A stretch of DNA of 64,000 nucleotides from Pleodorina starrii (Eukaryota > Chlorophyta > Chlorophyceae > Chlamydomonadales > Volvocaceae), in contig BRXU01000007.1 of the NCBI GenBank assembly GCA_030267565.1, positions 2,480,001 through 2,544,000 on the forward strand, written 5' to 3'. This document shows, piece by piece, positions 36,401-48,300 of this stretch. Position numbers and translations under genes: made by a program. Position 1 is the first letter of the stretch; every line of letters starts with the position of its first letter. The notes below the pieces were generated by a model. That model was given only the letters and a program-made list of their open reading frames with translations, had not been told where the DNA came from and did not search any database.

Positions 36401-39400
36401 TGTGAATGAGACGCTCCATGTCTTCTGTCATGTAACTTAATCCAATGCGCTGGCCGGAAGTAGAGTTGCACAGTGCCGAGATGGAACGCGATGCTATACA
36501 TGGGGCGGATTGCTGAAGCCGCAGGCATTTCGGGCACTGGCTGTCTATCAGCACGAATATCGACACTCTCGCTCACACTTCACGCCCTTGCCGCTCGCGT
36601 TGGAAATGACGCCATAATTCGAACCCATACGACTTCGTCTCTTCGGACTGGCACACTTGCAATTGATTAATTACAGAGGAGCTGGATACACTTGCACTCC
36701 CAAAGCCGTCCCTACGTAGCCCCCCAATTCAACCCTTACATATTCAGTGGGGCCCCACCCTTTTTCCGGCTTCAAGCAAGCCGACACCACCTCGTCCATA
36801 CTCGCTGGAACATTTGGACGTGACGGCGTAAAGTGAATCGCGTTGATATCGCGCGTGGGAAAGTGCCCGGCTCCGAAACCCCGACGCGTGAAGTGCGGCT
36901 TTTGTGGATCTGCAGGCGGAATCCGTCGTCTTCAATCCATAGGTCGGCGCCGCCCATCCAATGCTCTGATATGGAGTGAGTGCCTAATCAGTGATAGATA
37001 CCACACACTTCCGGCAGCTCCAACCCCTCTATCTGCTGGTTCTGAGCAGGGGCAGCCCACGACGCTTGCTGGGCCTGCAGGCGACAGGTCGTCCGGATTT
37101 CATACATACCCGGCCATACTCATCACGTTGCTACTGCGTGAATACAGAAACGTTTGGACTTCGCTCTCGCAACTCGCAAATTCTGCTTCGCCCATGTTCC
37201 CCAGACGCGCCGGCTTATTCTGTACAGGATGGCTGGCGTTCGTAAGAGATGAAACTGGCCACTGCCTCAGGTTCAATTCTCTATGGTACAGTGTAAGTTT
37301 CTCTTTCGTTCGATGTTGAGTGGATGTCGGGACATTTATTGCATACTTTTACACCAGGGTACGTAGATTGGGGTTGGTAACTGGGCCACGCCATCGCTGG
37401 ATGGCGCGTCGAGCTGCTCTTCATCCCCCTGCATGTAAGCAGCAAAGGCTATCCCGCCGCGGATGCTCATGAGCTTGGCCCCTTAATTAATCCCTTCTCC
37501 CTCATCAGCACCCCTTTAACAGGGTGGCTATTTTATTTTGCTGAGTATCTACATACGGCCAGAGACACTCCTGGCTCAGAAGCGCTGAGAGTATCTGTCA
37601 GGATCTATCTAGCAAGGAGGGGAATTTTCCGGCTGAACACGGCCCCGGGAGATATCATGCCCACCTGTGAGGCCGGATTATTTAAACTGAAAATTTTCTG
37701 AGTGCAACGCCAGAAACCCTAGATTATCTGTGAACTCAGAGGAGTTGTGCCCTTGTAAGGGCGTTGGTACGGCACATGGTGCCAGTTAAAGAGTCCGCGA
37801 AAGCGTGGAGGGGTGATTTTCGGGTTTTGTAGCTACATAGGGTGGTTGCCGTGAGGCTGTGGGCGTTAAGGCATTAGTGATAGCTCTCGCGGTAGACGGC
37901 CCTCACCCGGCCTACCTACCGAATGAAGACGGCTGTTCATTGCTTGCAGGCACAATTTATGTGTAACGAACGATGATTTCTCATGAAAACCTTCAGCTTT
38001 TTGCACGGCAAAATTGTCTTAAGATTTCCAAAATTTGCTCCCGGGTATATTTATGTATATTCACATAGCCACCCTGCCCTTCACCCATCACAAACACACA
38101 CTCGTACTCACACACACGGCGGGTAACACGACAACCGCCGGTGTTAGTTGTTCGTTGGGCCCCCGAGAACGGGGCTGCTTGTGCAACGGCATTGTATATA
38201 CTTCGATCCCGTTACACTGCACCATTTGCATTTGCCAAAGGCATGCTATTTCGACCCGGTGCGTGCTCACCTACCGACGGGCCGTTTATTAGTTGTGCCT
38301 GTCTGCACCCGCCGCACCTTGCTACACAGGCCTATAAGTTGCGCCCCGCGTCGACACTAACAACTGACATCAGTGTCAAATTGGTCATTCCCACTGGGGC
38401 CGTCGACAACTCCAGCGAGCCGGTCACCGAGGTGCTCCAGTTGAACCCCGGCAGGCCCATGGCGGCCTCCGCCTCCAGAACTGTGACGGCCAAGCTCGTG
38501 GGTGACCTAGTTAAGGGCACGCAGCTGCCCGATCTCAGGTAAGAGAGTGAAACGGAGGCATGCACGTGTTGCATGCTCCGCGTGCCATTTGCCATGGCAT
38601 TCTGTAGATTTGGTATTTCATCAGTACAGCATCAATCAATCGGTATTCCCTATGAAGTGCCTGATAGCTATAGCTAGGGCATTGACTATATGACCGGAGG
38701 TTCAATTCCGACCATCGCGGAAGTTTAGGGTTCGGAAGATATGTGTCGCCAAAAAGTGGCATAGACTGCGCCCGTGGGCCCTCGTGGGCAAATAATGGCT
38801 TTGCTAAAATTATACAGAAACTCGCTCATCCGGGTCGGCCTGGCATTATCATATGAATGCGCGACCCGCATGTAAAACCGGGTTTGATTGGGAGCAAGCT
38901 TGCTTATTAGGGGCACACATATATCCTGCACGTAACGCGCGGCGCGCGCAGGCCACATAGCAAATATATCCGTTAGCGCTTTGTTTCAGGGCGGGGCCCC
39001 CCAGGGCGGGGCCCCCCTGGGCGCTTCACGCTGGGGCCCCGCCCAATCAAAAACGTATTTTTAAGTGCGAGATTGCTGGTGAATGCGTTGCTCGAGGTGC
39101 CAATGTCTCGCAGTGCCCTTTGCAGATCTCCTAGCTTTACAGCTGTAGAAGCTGACCGTACATCCATCCACAACCTATTCATCTGGGGTTCCCTTCCCGC
39201 TTCCGCCGACTTTCTTCGACCCTGCCCGATCAACATACACATTCCGCATACACCCCACACAGCAACCAAGTGCTCGTGTTTCCGGAGCCGGACGACACCA
39301 CAGTAAACAAGAACGCACGCGCCGACTGGATGGTATTAGCGATGAGCATGTTCAGCTTTGATGGTGCGTGCCGTACATATCCGTCGTAACTTGCGTCGCA

Positions 39401-42400
39401 CTGTATGTGCAACTTTGTAAAGCGGATACGTAGCTAGCTAGGACTATGCGATGGTGAGGTAAATGCTGGGAATTCTATTTCGCACCTGATCTATCTATCT
39501 ATCATGCATGGATGGCGCCTGGCGGATCGATTCGGATGTGCCCAACTGATCCGCCATAGAAGCTGCGCTGCTGGGTTGGCCGCCTTACTTGTGGCCTGGG
39601 ATGGCCGCCTGTTCCGCCCTGACGTGCAGGAAAGGATTGTGACAAAATCGGCACCAACTTCACGGCGTTCCGATACCAAGAAAATGGCTGCTACCAGCCT
39701 AATGGGGTGAGGACTGAGGTGAATGGGAGGGTTGGGTTGCTTGGGCCCTTGGGTGTGGAGCTTCAGTCGGGCTCATACGTAGTGCACCACAGCGCGGAGC
39801 CGCAATGACACACGAAACGTTAGTTGCAATCCCACTGGGATGGCATCACGCAGCCATTTGACTCCTAAGCAGATGGATTAAGTCTCCCGCCTTGCCCCTG
39901 AGTTGTCCTGCCGTACCAAATGAATACTCCCGTGCCCACATTCATAACTCGCTCGGGGCACCGCCAGTTGCTTTCCCGCTTTGGCGATTCATTTTTGTGT
40001 CGCCACCACAGCACCTGCCGTCCTTGCGGACTTCTGGGGCATCGCTGCAGCCTCATTTTGATATTTCCCACGGGTTGGGTTTGGGCCGGCCAGCCTTCGC
40101 TCGTGTCCTCAGAGGGAATGCCTCGTCCCCGGTTTACCATCCACAGTCCCCGACGTGTGTGCATAACTATTGCGGTTCCCCGAACGAACCAAACGACAAA
40201 ACCCCTGCTGTCCGCAGACCTGTCTTGCAAACCAGCTAAAGGATTTTCGGGACAACGACCTGATGCGGCTCGAACGTGGCCTTGCACCATTGTACATGGT
40301 GACGCAATGCACTGGCGGTTCCAAGGCCCAGGTACGGCGACATTGTACGACCAGTGCATTGTCCGACCATGTTAGCTTGTGGCGGTGGTTCACCTATATT
40401 CGTATTCTATGGATTGCGCGTAATTGCGAGCGAGGCGCTTCAGCAAAACCAGTTTGGTCTCACTGGCCGTTTAATAAATTGCAACTTTGTATGGTACTGG
40501 GTTTGCCGGATACTCGACGGCCGTCCTCGTATGTAACGGGACAAAGCCGGCCTTCACGGGGAGGTGCATGTCATGAAGGGGTACATAACGTGCGTGTTGC
40601 CTGAAGGGGATCGTCACGAGAAGCGGTGTCGTTGTACATAAGATCTTATGATGAGAGATGAGAGAGCCGAAACACCTGGTGAAGCGCCTTGAGTGCCGGC
40701 CCACATGTTGTTGTGGTTGTAAGTGGGCTCGATCGAGGACCTCAAAAGATCAGAGCCAGCAGGTTCATTCTCGTCCCCTGTAACCCAAATTTCGGCCAAC
40801 ACACACACATGAGTAACGAACTGACATTCAAACCCCGCCGCCTTTGCCCCTTGCCCTGCGTATTGTGTCCGACATACACGTTGCACACGTTCGTACGATC
40901 CCAAACGTGTGCGACAGCTGAAGAACGATACCGGAACCCTCAGCTTCGAGATGCCGGTGATCAGCTTATCTCAATCGAACGTCATGCTGTCTGTGTCAGC
41001 GGACAATGTGCTGTTTACTAACACCAACCGCAGCTCTGGACAGGTACGACATTTAATTTTACCGTACGGCAAATCCCATGCATCTATATATCGTGCTCCG
41101 AAGGAAACCCCACAGCATAGATGCGTGAATCACGTAAAGTAAGACAATGTGTGCAGCTTCGGGTCATGCGGTAGCCGGTGCAGGTGGAGATAGATAGACT
41201 GCGTCGAGTCATAGTGTGCAGCTACGGGTCATGGGACGCAGGCGGAGAATGACTGCGCGCGTCGAGTCATAGTCAGGGTGGCTATCTTGAGATATATATT
41301 CTGGGGAAAATTTTGGAAATCTGAAGATACTTTTGCCGTGCAAAAAGCTGAAGGTTTAGGTAATCCGGCCTCACAGCAGGTGGTCATGATATCTCCCGGG
41401 GCCGTGTTGAGTAGCCGAGGAAAACCTACCCCCTCCTAGACAGATCCTGACAGATACTCTCAGCGCTTCTGAGCCAGGAGTATCTCTGGCCGCAGGCGGG
41501 GAATGACTGCACCGAGTCATAGTGTGCAGCTGCGGGTCATGGGGTGCAGGCGGGGAATGACTGTGCGGAGTCATAATGTGCAGCTTCGGGTCATGGGGTG
41601 CAGGTGGGGAATGACTGCATCGAGTCATAGTGCGCAGCTTCGGGTCATAGGGTGCAGACACGCTAGCAGAACATGGATGCAGAAAATGACTGAGATGACA
41701 GAATGACTGCACGGAATGACTGGAAATCAGTCATAATGTGGCATCCCAGTCATATCCCCGTCCCACGGAGACACGTTATGACTCGTTTCCAGTCATAATT
41801 CCAGTCATAAATGCAGTCATAAAAGATATGACTGGGCTTTATATGACTGGCCCCAGTCATATCGGGTGCTCTTCCTGACCGCTTTCCATGACCAGGGGAG
41901 CACGTTATGACTGGGTTTATGACTGGGTTTATGACTGGGTGTATGACTGGGTGTATGACTGGGTTTATGACCGAGATGACGCTTTATGACTGGGCCTTTT
42001 CCCGAGTCCTTGGTCTGCTTACCGGTCACTTGATTATTAAAAGGTTGAACGCAGCCGGTATGGCAGCAGGTTGCATGGTTGGCTCTCGCACGGTGGACTG
42101 CATTGCCATGCAGTCACTCATCATACATTCATGCACCCGGCGGCATGTACTACACACTTCGCCAGCCGTGCTGGCGTCGTCACTACATACTATCTGTTCA
42201 TTTGTGTCCTTGGAAATTTCCTTATTCATTCAGGGCAACTGTGCCCTTGTGGGTCGTGACATGATTCACTGGTTACATGCACGGCTGCCTTTTCGTACAA
42301 GTAATGCTGCCGTGCAACCGTGCTGTCATACCGTACTGTGATGCAGGAAAGCATCGAGGACTCGAAGGTTTTGGTAGCTACCGTAGTCGACGGTTGCATG

Positions 42401-43048
42401 CAGGTACGGTCCGGCGTAGGGTTCGGTACAGCGGGGGGCGACTGGACGGGAAGGAACGAAGGGAAAGTAAGGGTATTGTGTCCAAGGGTGCTAGAAAGAT
42501 AAGCGATATGGATAGCGGGACCAGTTGATAACCTCTGAGGGGCCCTCTTGCGAGGCTGACGCAATTCCATTATTGCAAGCAGCAAATCATCACTTGTGTT
42601 GCCGCTACATCTTCGTTCGCCTTCAAGGACCCGTGCGTGGGTCGCTCGTTTACCCTGCCCCTGCCATGTCTCTCTTTCTCCCTGCCTGCCACAGGTGTGC
42701 AAAGACATCATGGACGTCGCCTGCTTTGTAAGGAAAGGCTGCTGGGATAATCTGGGCAAATTCGTGGCTGTACTTCTGGGCATCGTGGGCGGCTCAATCG
42801 TCCTCCTGTTTTGGGCCTTCAGGTTCTGCGCTCGCTACTCCAGCCGCAGAGCCGCCGCCACCACCACCGCCGGGACCTATCACGATTCCTTGCAGCAGCC
42901 CATGCCACCACGACCCCAGCGAATGCGCAAGTCTTGGCTGGTGTGGAGCAACCCACACTCGCAGCAATACCCCCGTGATGATCCAATCTTAGGTCCCCTC
43001 GCCCCACAGCTCATGTCGAATAATCCTTTTTACAACCGGTACGGCTGA
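33493..43048 (+). CDS. HAP2: HAP2/GCS1-like gamete fusogen, copy D (561 aa, 12 exons, apparent E/C chimera)
   Basis: Exons: 33493-33624, 33695-33795, 34306-34507, 35051-35175, 37205-37292, 38330-38538, 39263-39363, 39630-39706, 40218-40331, 40918-41043, 42347-42403, 42695-43048. Exons 1-10 are close to copy E (same 44-codon first exon, YNYKPYEQII, KLVGDL block). The last two exons and the 3' flank are close to copy C. No exon for domain III is found between 41044 and 42346, which instead holds a minisatellite; frame is kept. The fusion-loop exon reads TRAGLFCTGWLAF, with a Trp at the place of Chlamydomonas W193 and an apolar patch. Introns 4 and 5 carry transposable elements. The four-Cys motif, TM helix, SWLVWSNPHS and the NPFYNRYG end are present; stop TGA. 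It could be a functional but shortened fusogen, or a decaying chimera. Confidence 0.8.
35373..36905 (+). mobile_element. Repeat family R7, copy 1, split by an R3 insertion
   Basis: 35373-35703 matches 61905 to about 62200, starting with the GGGCGGGGCCCC hairpin and including GTAGCTAGAGAAGCGGAGGC and GATCGCGGCCGAAGTCGCAT. The match resumes after 36797 with the CCCGACGCGT segment. R3 copy 2 sits between, so R3 jumped into R7. The nest lies in intron 4 of HAP2 copy D. Confidence 0.65.
35709..36797 (-). mobile_element. Repeat family R3, copy 2
   Basis: This diverged copy of the 1.2-kb element is in reverse orientation. It begins with the GC hairpin (GGGCGGGGCCCC) and ends with GTGGGGCCCCACC and the GCCGACACC flank. 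It is inserted into R7, inside intron 4 of copy D. Confidence 0.7.
37520..38076. mobile_element. hAT-like MITE (family R6) with a nested R1 copy
   Basis: The ends are inverted, CAGGGTGGCTAT... and ...ATAGCCACCCTG. The 8 bases on each side (CCCTTTAA and CCCTTCAC) match at six positions, as expected for an old 8-bp target duplication. CAGGG ends and 8-bp duplications suggest the hAT group. A diverged R1 copy (37687-37990) is nested inside; the related copy at 41274-41493 lacks it, which confirms the nesting. The element lies in intron 5 of copy D. Confidence 0.6.
37687..37990 (+). repeat. Repeat family R1, diverged copy nested in R6
   Basis: The ends CTGAAAATTTTCTGAG and CTCATGAAAAC match R1 copy 1. 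The interior is strongly diverged. Confidence 0.5.
38989..39044. repeat. Solo GC-rich hairpin (GGGCGGGGCCCC type)
   Basis: This is an isolated copy of the terminal hairpin of R3/R7, with its first part duplicated. It lies in intron 6 of copy D. Other copies outside full elements lie at 47563-47608. Confidence 0.75.
41150..41995. repeat. Minisatellite in intron 10 of copy D
   Basis: There are tandem units of about 50 bp built on GTGCAGCTTCGGGTCATGGG and GGGGAATGACTG, followed by a 12-bp array (TTTATGACTGGG and variants) up to about 41990. A truncated R6 copy (41274-41493) interrupts it. A related minisatellite lies at 59340-59890 in intron 12 of copy E, and both end in a shared GGGCCTTTT...CCCGAGT segment. 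The array sits at the E-like to C-like junction of gene D. Confidence 0.85.
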
Positions 43049-45338
43049 TGAAATTCGTTCAGTGCGGTAACCAACGTCTCCATCCTCAACACCGCGGGTT
43101 GCCGCTCACTCTGGGCTTTGATTGCATGCTTTTTGTCAATTTTTACAACTCGTTACAAGTGTTAACTACGTAGTTTATGTGGTCATTTCATTTATAAACG
43201 CACGGTTAATCGATCAAGCCTAGGCATAGCTATCTAGGTTGCGGTTGCCAAAGGGCGTTTCCGTCTGTGCTTCGGGGGAGAGCGTGGGTCGGTCCTCCTT
43301 GCTGTACATGGATTTCGTCAAGTTCTTGCGGAATGTTGGCCGTTCCCTCTTCAGTCTGGCAAGTCTGGCATCATGGGTTGCGAAATAAAGCTGTGTCTTC
43401 TTCCCCCCTGGCTTGCACTTTCTTGCGTACGTATCATGGCTCACTTCTAGTAGTGAAGTCAGCAGTGTAATTGAATTGAATACTATTAGCTGGACGTTTC
43501 GTTATTGGACTGTTTCCGCAGCTCGCTGGTTGGTGGCGATAATGTACGTATCTGCTCGACAGGGTGCAAGCACGCGGAGGAACCGTCGATCCGAATCATG
43601 CGGCAGTGATTCATGCATATCGGTGATGATGATTTCAACCGCTCCACTCCCATTAAACACGCATGAGTTTACCTGGAGGCCGTAGACGCAGCTTCAATAA
43701 ACAATTTTGGATGGGTCAATAATCAATTGCAGGGAAATAAAGCTAGAAAGCGTTCACAAGCAAGATTTTAAATTCCTAACTTCTTCACCAACATCACTGA
43801 TGACCAGTTTTCATTGAACAGCACTGACCATGGGCTCCAGGACAAGGGGTTGGTGTCGGCTTCCTTGAAGCCGGAAAAAGGGCGGGGCCCCACTAATCCG
43901 TACGGGTTAAGTTGAGTGCTAGGGCAGCGAGGGCGTGAAGTGTGAGAGTGTCGACATTCCTGCTGATAGACAGCCAGAGCTGTTTCCCGAAATGCCTGCT
44001 AGCCGAGTCGTTAGCAAGGCCTGCCGGCGCCGCGCGAAGCGCGTCATCCCGTCGGGTGCATGAGCGCATGTGCGCATCGACCGAAATACGGCATTTCCAA
44101 AGCGAGCGGCGAGGGCGCCAACTGTATGTGAGAGTGTCGACATTCCTGCTGATAGGCAGCCAGAGCTTTATAGCTGAAATGCCTGCGGCTTCAGCAATCC
44201 GACCCATGTTTAGCATCGCGCCGTCTCGGCACTGTGCAACTCTTCCGGCCAGCGCATTGGCTGAAGTTACATGACAGTAGACATGGAGTGTATGGAGTGT
44301 ATCATTTACACATCACGCAGGCTGACTTGCTAATAGAAGGGCAGCGGAACTGTTTGCGAGGGTTGCGACGACGTGCAGTTGCCGACGAGAGTGCACAGGC
44401 TTCGCTACTGAGGTATTCACCGTAGAGGAGGCTTGACTGCTTTAATATTAGGACAGGGAACGTAGAAGTCCATCCCCTAGGTTGCCGACTGGACTTGTTG
44501 GGCGGCCCGCAGAAGACCGCTGCATCGTGCGTGCATTGGCGGCTTGGCGTCCAACAACCAGCAGTTGGCCCCTCATGGTTTGCTCCTTGCAACCTTTGTA
44601 ATAGTAATATGCGTCAAGACGATCGGACCGGCAAGCAGAGCTGCTGTGGTGTGGTCGCGGGAAGAATGTTCGCAATGCAAACATAGTTTGTTTCCGAAAC
44701 GAAGATTCACTTCACGCCGTCATGTCAGAATTCCTCTTTGAGAAACGATGAATCTTAGGGAATTAATTATAGGCCGAGAGGTGTTGGTTTGACCTCGGGC
44801 TCGGTCCATGGAGACTGCCAAACTGGTTTGTACTCGTGCGATGTTGGGTTCCAGTAATAAATTTACCGTGCAATAAAGAATGTAATCTTTTACTTATTAT
44901 GCAGACTTTCCGTTGGCCGAAAGTCTACACTTGTCCAATTACTTCCCACGTCCCACGCACGCACGGGCATGGGCAATCCTACAGGGCGGGGCCCCCCTGG
45001 GCGCTTCGCGCTGGGGCCCCGCCCAAAAAGGAAAGTCGGTGGCGGATGACTCGGCGCCAGCAGATAGAAGACGCTTCGCGCCCTGGTCCTCCAATACGTA
45101 AATATTATTTTGATTTGTAAAGCCGGGGGCAATGTTTTTGGGTGCTTCCAGCAGCGAGTGATCGGCAGACGTTCAGTCGCGGCGGCAGGTCGCGAATGAA
45201 ACTCGTACCTGCCTTAGGTCCCTTCGCCCGCACACACAGCCTTGGACAACTAAGATTCCAGTTTTTCGACCGTTACATGTATCGTAGCAGATAACATTTT
45301 TAAAACAACCTTTGGATAAGCTAGCCGAACCCTAGCCA
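43049..45338. other. Spacer between copies D and E
   Basis: No gene is visible. It has the same layout as the C-D spacer, with an R3 element (43843-45024) inserted in the middle. Comparison with 33095-33115 shows the site before insertion. Confidence 0.7.
43843..45024 (+). mobile_element. Repeat family R3, copy 3
   Basis: A 1.18-kb copy, very similar to copy 1 and in the same orientation. The paralogous empty site upstream of copy D (about 33105-33110) reads straight from GGCTCCAGG into AAAAGGAAAG, so it inserted after the tandem duplication. Confidence 0.8.
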
Positions 45339-45384
45339 CCAAACGACACCCGGGTGGGGCCTGACGGACTTCGCATCCAGCTCA
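45339..45384 (+). promoter_or_regulatory. Conserved leader before HAP2 copy E
   Basis: A 46-bp block identical to the one before copy D. Confidence 0.6.
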
Positions 45385-48300
45385 ATGCAAATATGCAGTT
45401 TCAGACGTTTAGCTCTTGGTATAGTCATCGCACACATTCTGTGGGCCTCAGTAGCTTCCTCCCTCGTACTGGCGACGGGACGCCTCGAAAAATGTGTCGC
45501 CGACGGTGGTACGGAGGTGCGACACCCTGTCCAATTGCGACAGATACAGATAGCAATATAAATTTTATATAACTATGAAATTGCAGGCCCTGAGTTGCAA
45601 GGAAAAGATTACTATCACGTTGACAGTTGTGAACGGCAAGACCATCGACGCAGAGAACCTAGAATTCACTCTTAAATGTGTCAACAGGTACGTAAACACA
45701 TGAAATAAAGAACACTTAAACTAGCGGCGTGTGGTCCAGAGCAAAGTTCTTCATCACTCTGCTTCCGAGGTTCATGCATTTATGCGCCCAAGAGTGACAT
45801 TGCCCGCGCTCCATGCGTGCTGTGCGCTCCCAGCGCTGGCTTTCGGATTGCCCTTATTTCTCAAGAGCTACCCGTGTTGGGCTCCGCATCACTGTGTCCA
45901 TCCAGAAGCTGATGCAGGTCATCGATCAGCTCGGCACCAGCAAGTCGTCAAAACAATTCTTTGCCGATTCGAATTGGAACGGCACATCTGAAGAACTCCA
46001 TTGGCACGGTCGCCCCGAACACGTACGCCCGTGTTGATCTTACGTCTTACGTACCTTTGCTCGTTGTGCCACACAGTCCGACCGGCGACTGCCCCTGCCC
46101 CTGCAACATCGCCAATGACCCACTCTGCCAGTGCCGAGACCTTATGGTACCTTTTTCGGTGACGTTGACCAAGTCACCACTGATGGCGTCTTCCCCAATG
46201 AACTATATACAGTCCTACAACTACAAACCATACGAACAAATCATTCAAACGGGGTTTGGTGCATGTAGGGTGAGTGATTTCAGGCTCAGGGGCCCTAGCT
46301 GCTGACCTCCGCGGACAGCTTACTAGAGTGGCGAACAGACGGTTTATTTGTCGAATCGACAGACGGAATTGCTCGTCGACCAATAATGGCTATCACATGT
46401 AGTCCGTCGGCCGGCGTCCGTCATATCATCACCTGCAGAGGGATGCCAGGATTACTTCGCCTTGCCTCCTTCCTCCTGGGGTCATATCACTTCCTGTGAT
46501 GTAACACTGAATCATTGCTGATTGCTGACTTGTAGACTGCATCACATTGCAGCTCGCTAGCACTGCTTCGTTCCCGACAAATAAACGAACTGCTCAGGCG
46601 CGAGACTAGGCCCCCACACGCACCTCGAATTCAAACCCTTCAACCATGCTGCCCATTGTGCAGGACGACCAACCGGGCGGCCTGATCATTCCGGGATTTA
46701 AACTCACGCACTCCACTTGTGGCTGGTCCTCTTTCCCAGGCACAAAGATCCTAGTTAATGACAGTCAGGGCTTCTGCTGCAAATGCCAAAGAAATGAAAA
46801 CAATCCTGCAAATTTGACGTAAGTGTGCGGTAACGCTACGGTGGCTGGATTCAACGGTCGGGGACGGACAAACGTACTGACGGACACATGAGAGGATCAC
46901 TATTTTCACGCAGAAGAGAAACGACGGAAATCGTCAGATCCATAGCCCTCTTTAACAGGCTTCGTATATATAACGTCTCATCAGACCGACGGTCCAGCCA
47001 AAGGGGGATATCGTCAATCAAAAGGGCGGGCTCTCACAGCGAACAATCCATTATTGCCTCAGGCTGCCGCTGGGATGACGTACGTACAGCCGTATCCCCC
47101 CTACAGGGCCGTCGTCTTCGGCGTCTATCTCAGATAGACGCCCCAGAGGAAAAGGGGATATTGAGCTGGAATAGCAGGGTCCCTCAGCTAGCGGAGAGTC
47201 AGGGTTGTCGTTCGATCTCATCAAGGACTCCCACAGCGAGATAGGTCTTAAACGTGTCGGAAGCTGTCGGAATGCTCGATCGGCCAGCATGCATCAAATC
47301 GGCCTCAGGCGAATCCATTTGAGGTTGGCCAAGCTAATGGTATATTAATTTAAAACACTTGAGCAAAGCCTCTGCGGTGTTGCCGCACTGCCTATGCCAT
47401 GCATTCCCTCTGAAAGCTCTCATAATAACGTTTCAGCGCCCGTGCAGTTCGGCCCTCAACTCTGAATAGGCCACACTGTCGGTGTAGCGACCAGTAGAAC
47501 CTTAGTAGCATTCGTTGAGGGTACGTACGCACGGGGGGCGCATTTGGTTACTGTTTGCAATTGGGCGGGGCCTGCCCCAGCGCGAAGCACCCTGGGGGGC
47601 CCCGCCCTGTAGGATTGTCGTCCATGTCCGTGCGTGGGCGCATAATGACCTACCGCGCAAGTGTAATATCTCGGCCAGCGGAAACGCGATATAAGCAACA
47701 TATATAGTAGGGGCTTGGGGCTGGAGATGGGCGGAAGGTGGCAGGGTTGAAGCTCGGGGCCGGAGATTGGTTTAATAAGCTGGGGACAGGCGGCTGGGGA
47801 CAGGTGGAAGGGGCTAGGGGCTGGACTGGGGGTTTAAGGGACCCAGAGCCGGAGATTGACTCAAGGAGCTCGGGGCCGGACATGGGTGCACCCAGGGCCG
47901 GCTCCGCACCGCTCCCTCCCGTGCAGCCGCTGCTCTCCGTGCCCACGGCGCCCAACTGGCGTCAATGAAGCGGCGTGCACTCCACGCTGCGTGCGTGCAG
48001 CAAGACGGACCTGCGGGCAGAAATCCGAGGGTTCAAATACGCCGATAGATGGGGCCAACAGTTGCATGTGCCGGTCGAACGGGACGTGCGTTAGGGACTC
48101 TGCCGGCGGTGTGTCTTGTGGGAAACTCTGGACAACACGCGCGGCGATGCTGGCCCTGACGCCAAACCTCCACCCGCGCCCCGGAAACTGTGACTACGCG
48201 CGCCTTACATCTGTGATGCGGCAATTCCATTTTCCATCATCCATTCGCCACGTAAATGACTTTTAAGCACGTGCTGCCATAGAATGCCGGTCTCCAGCAG

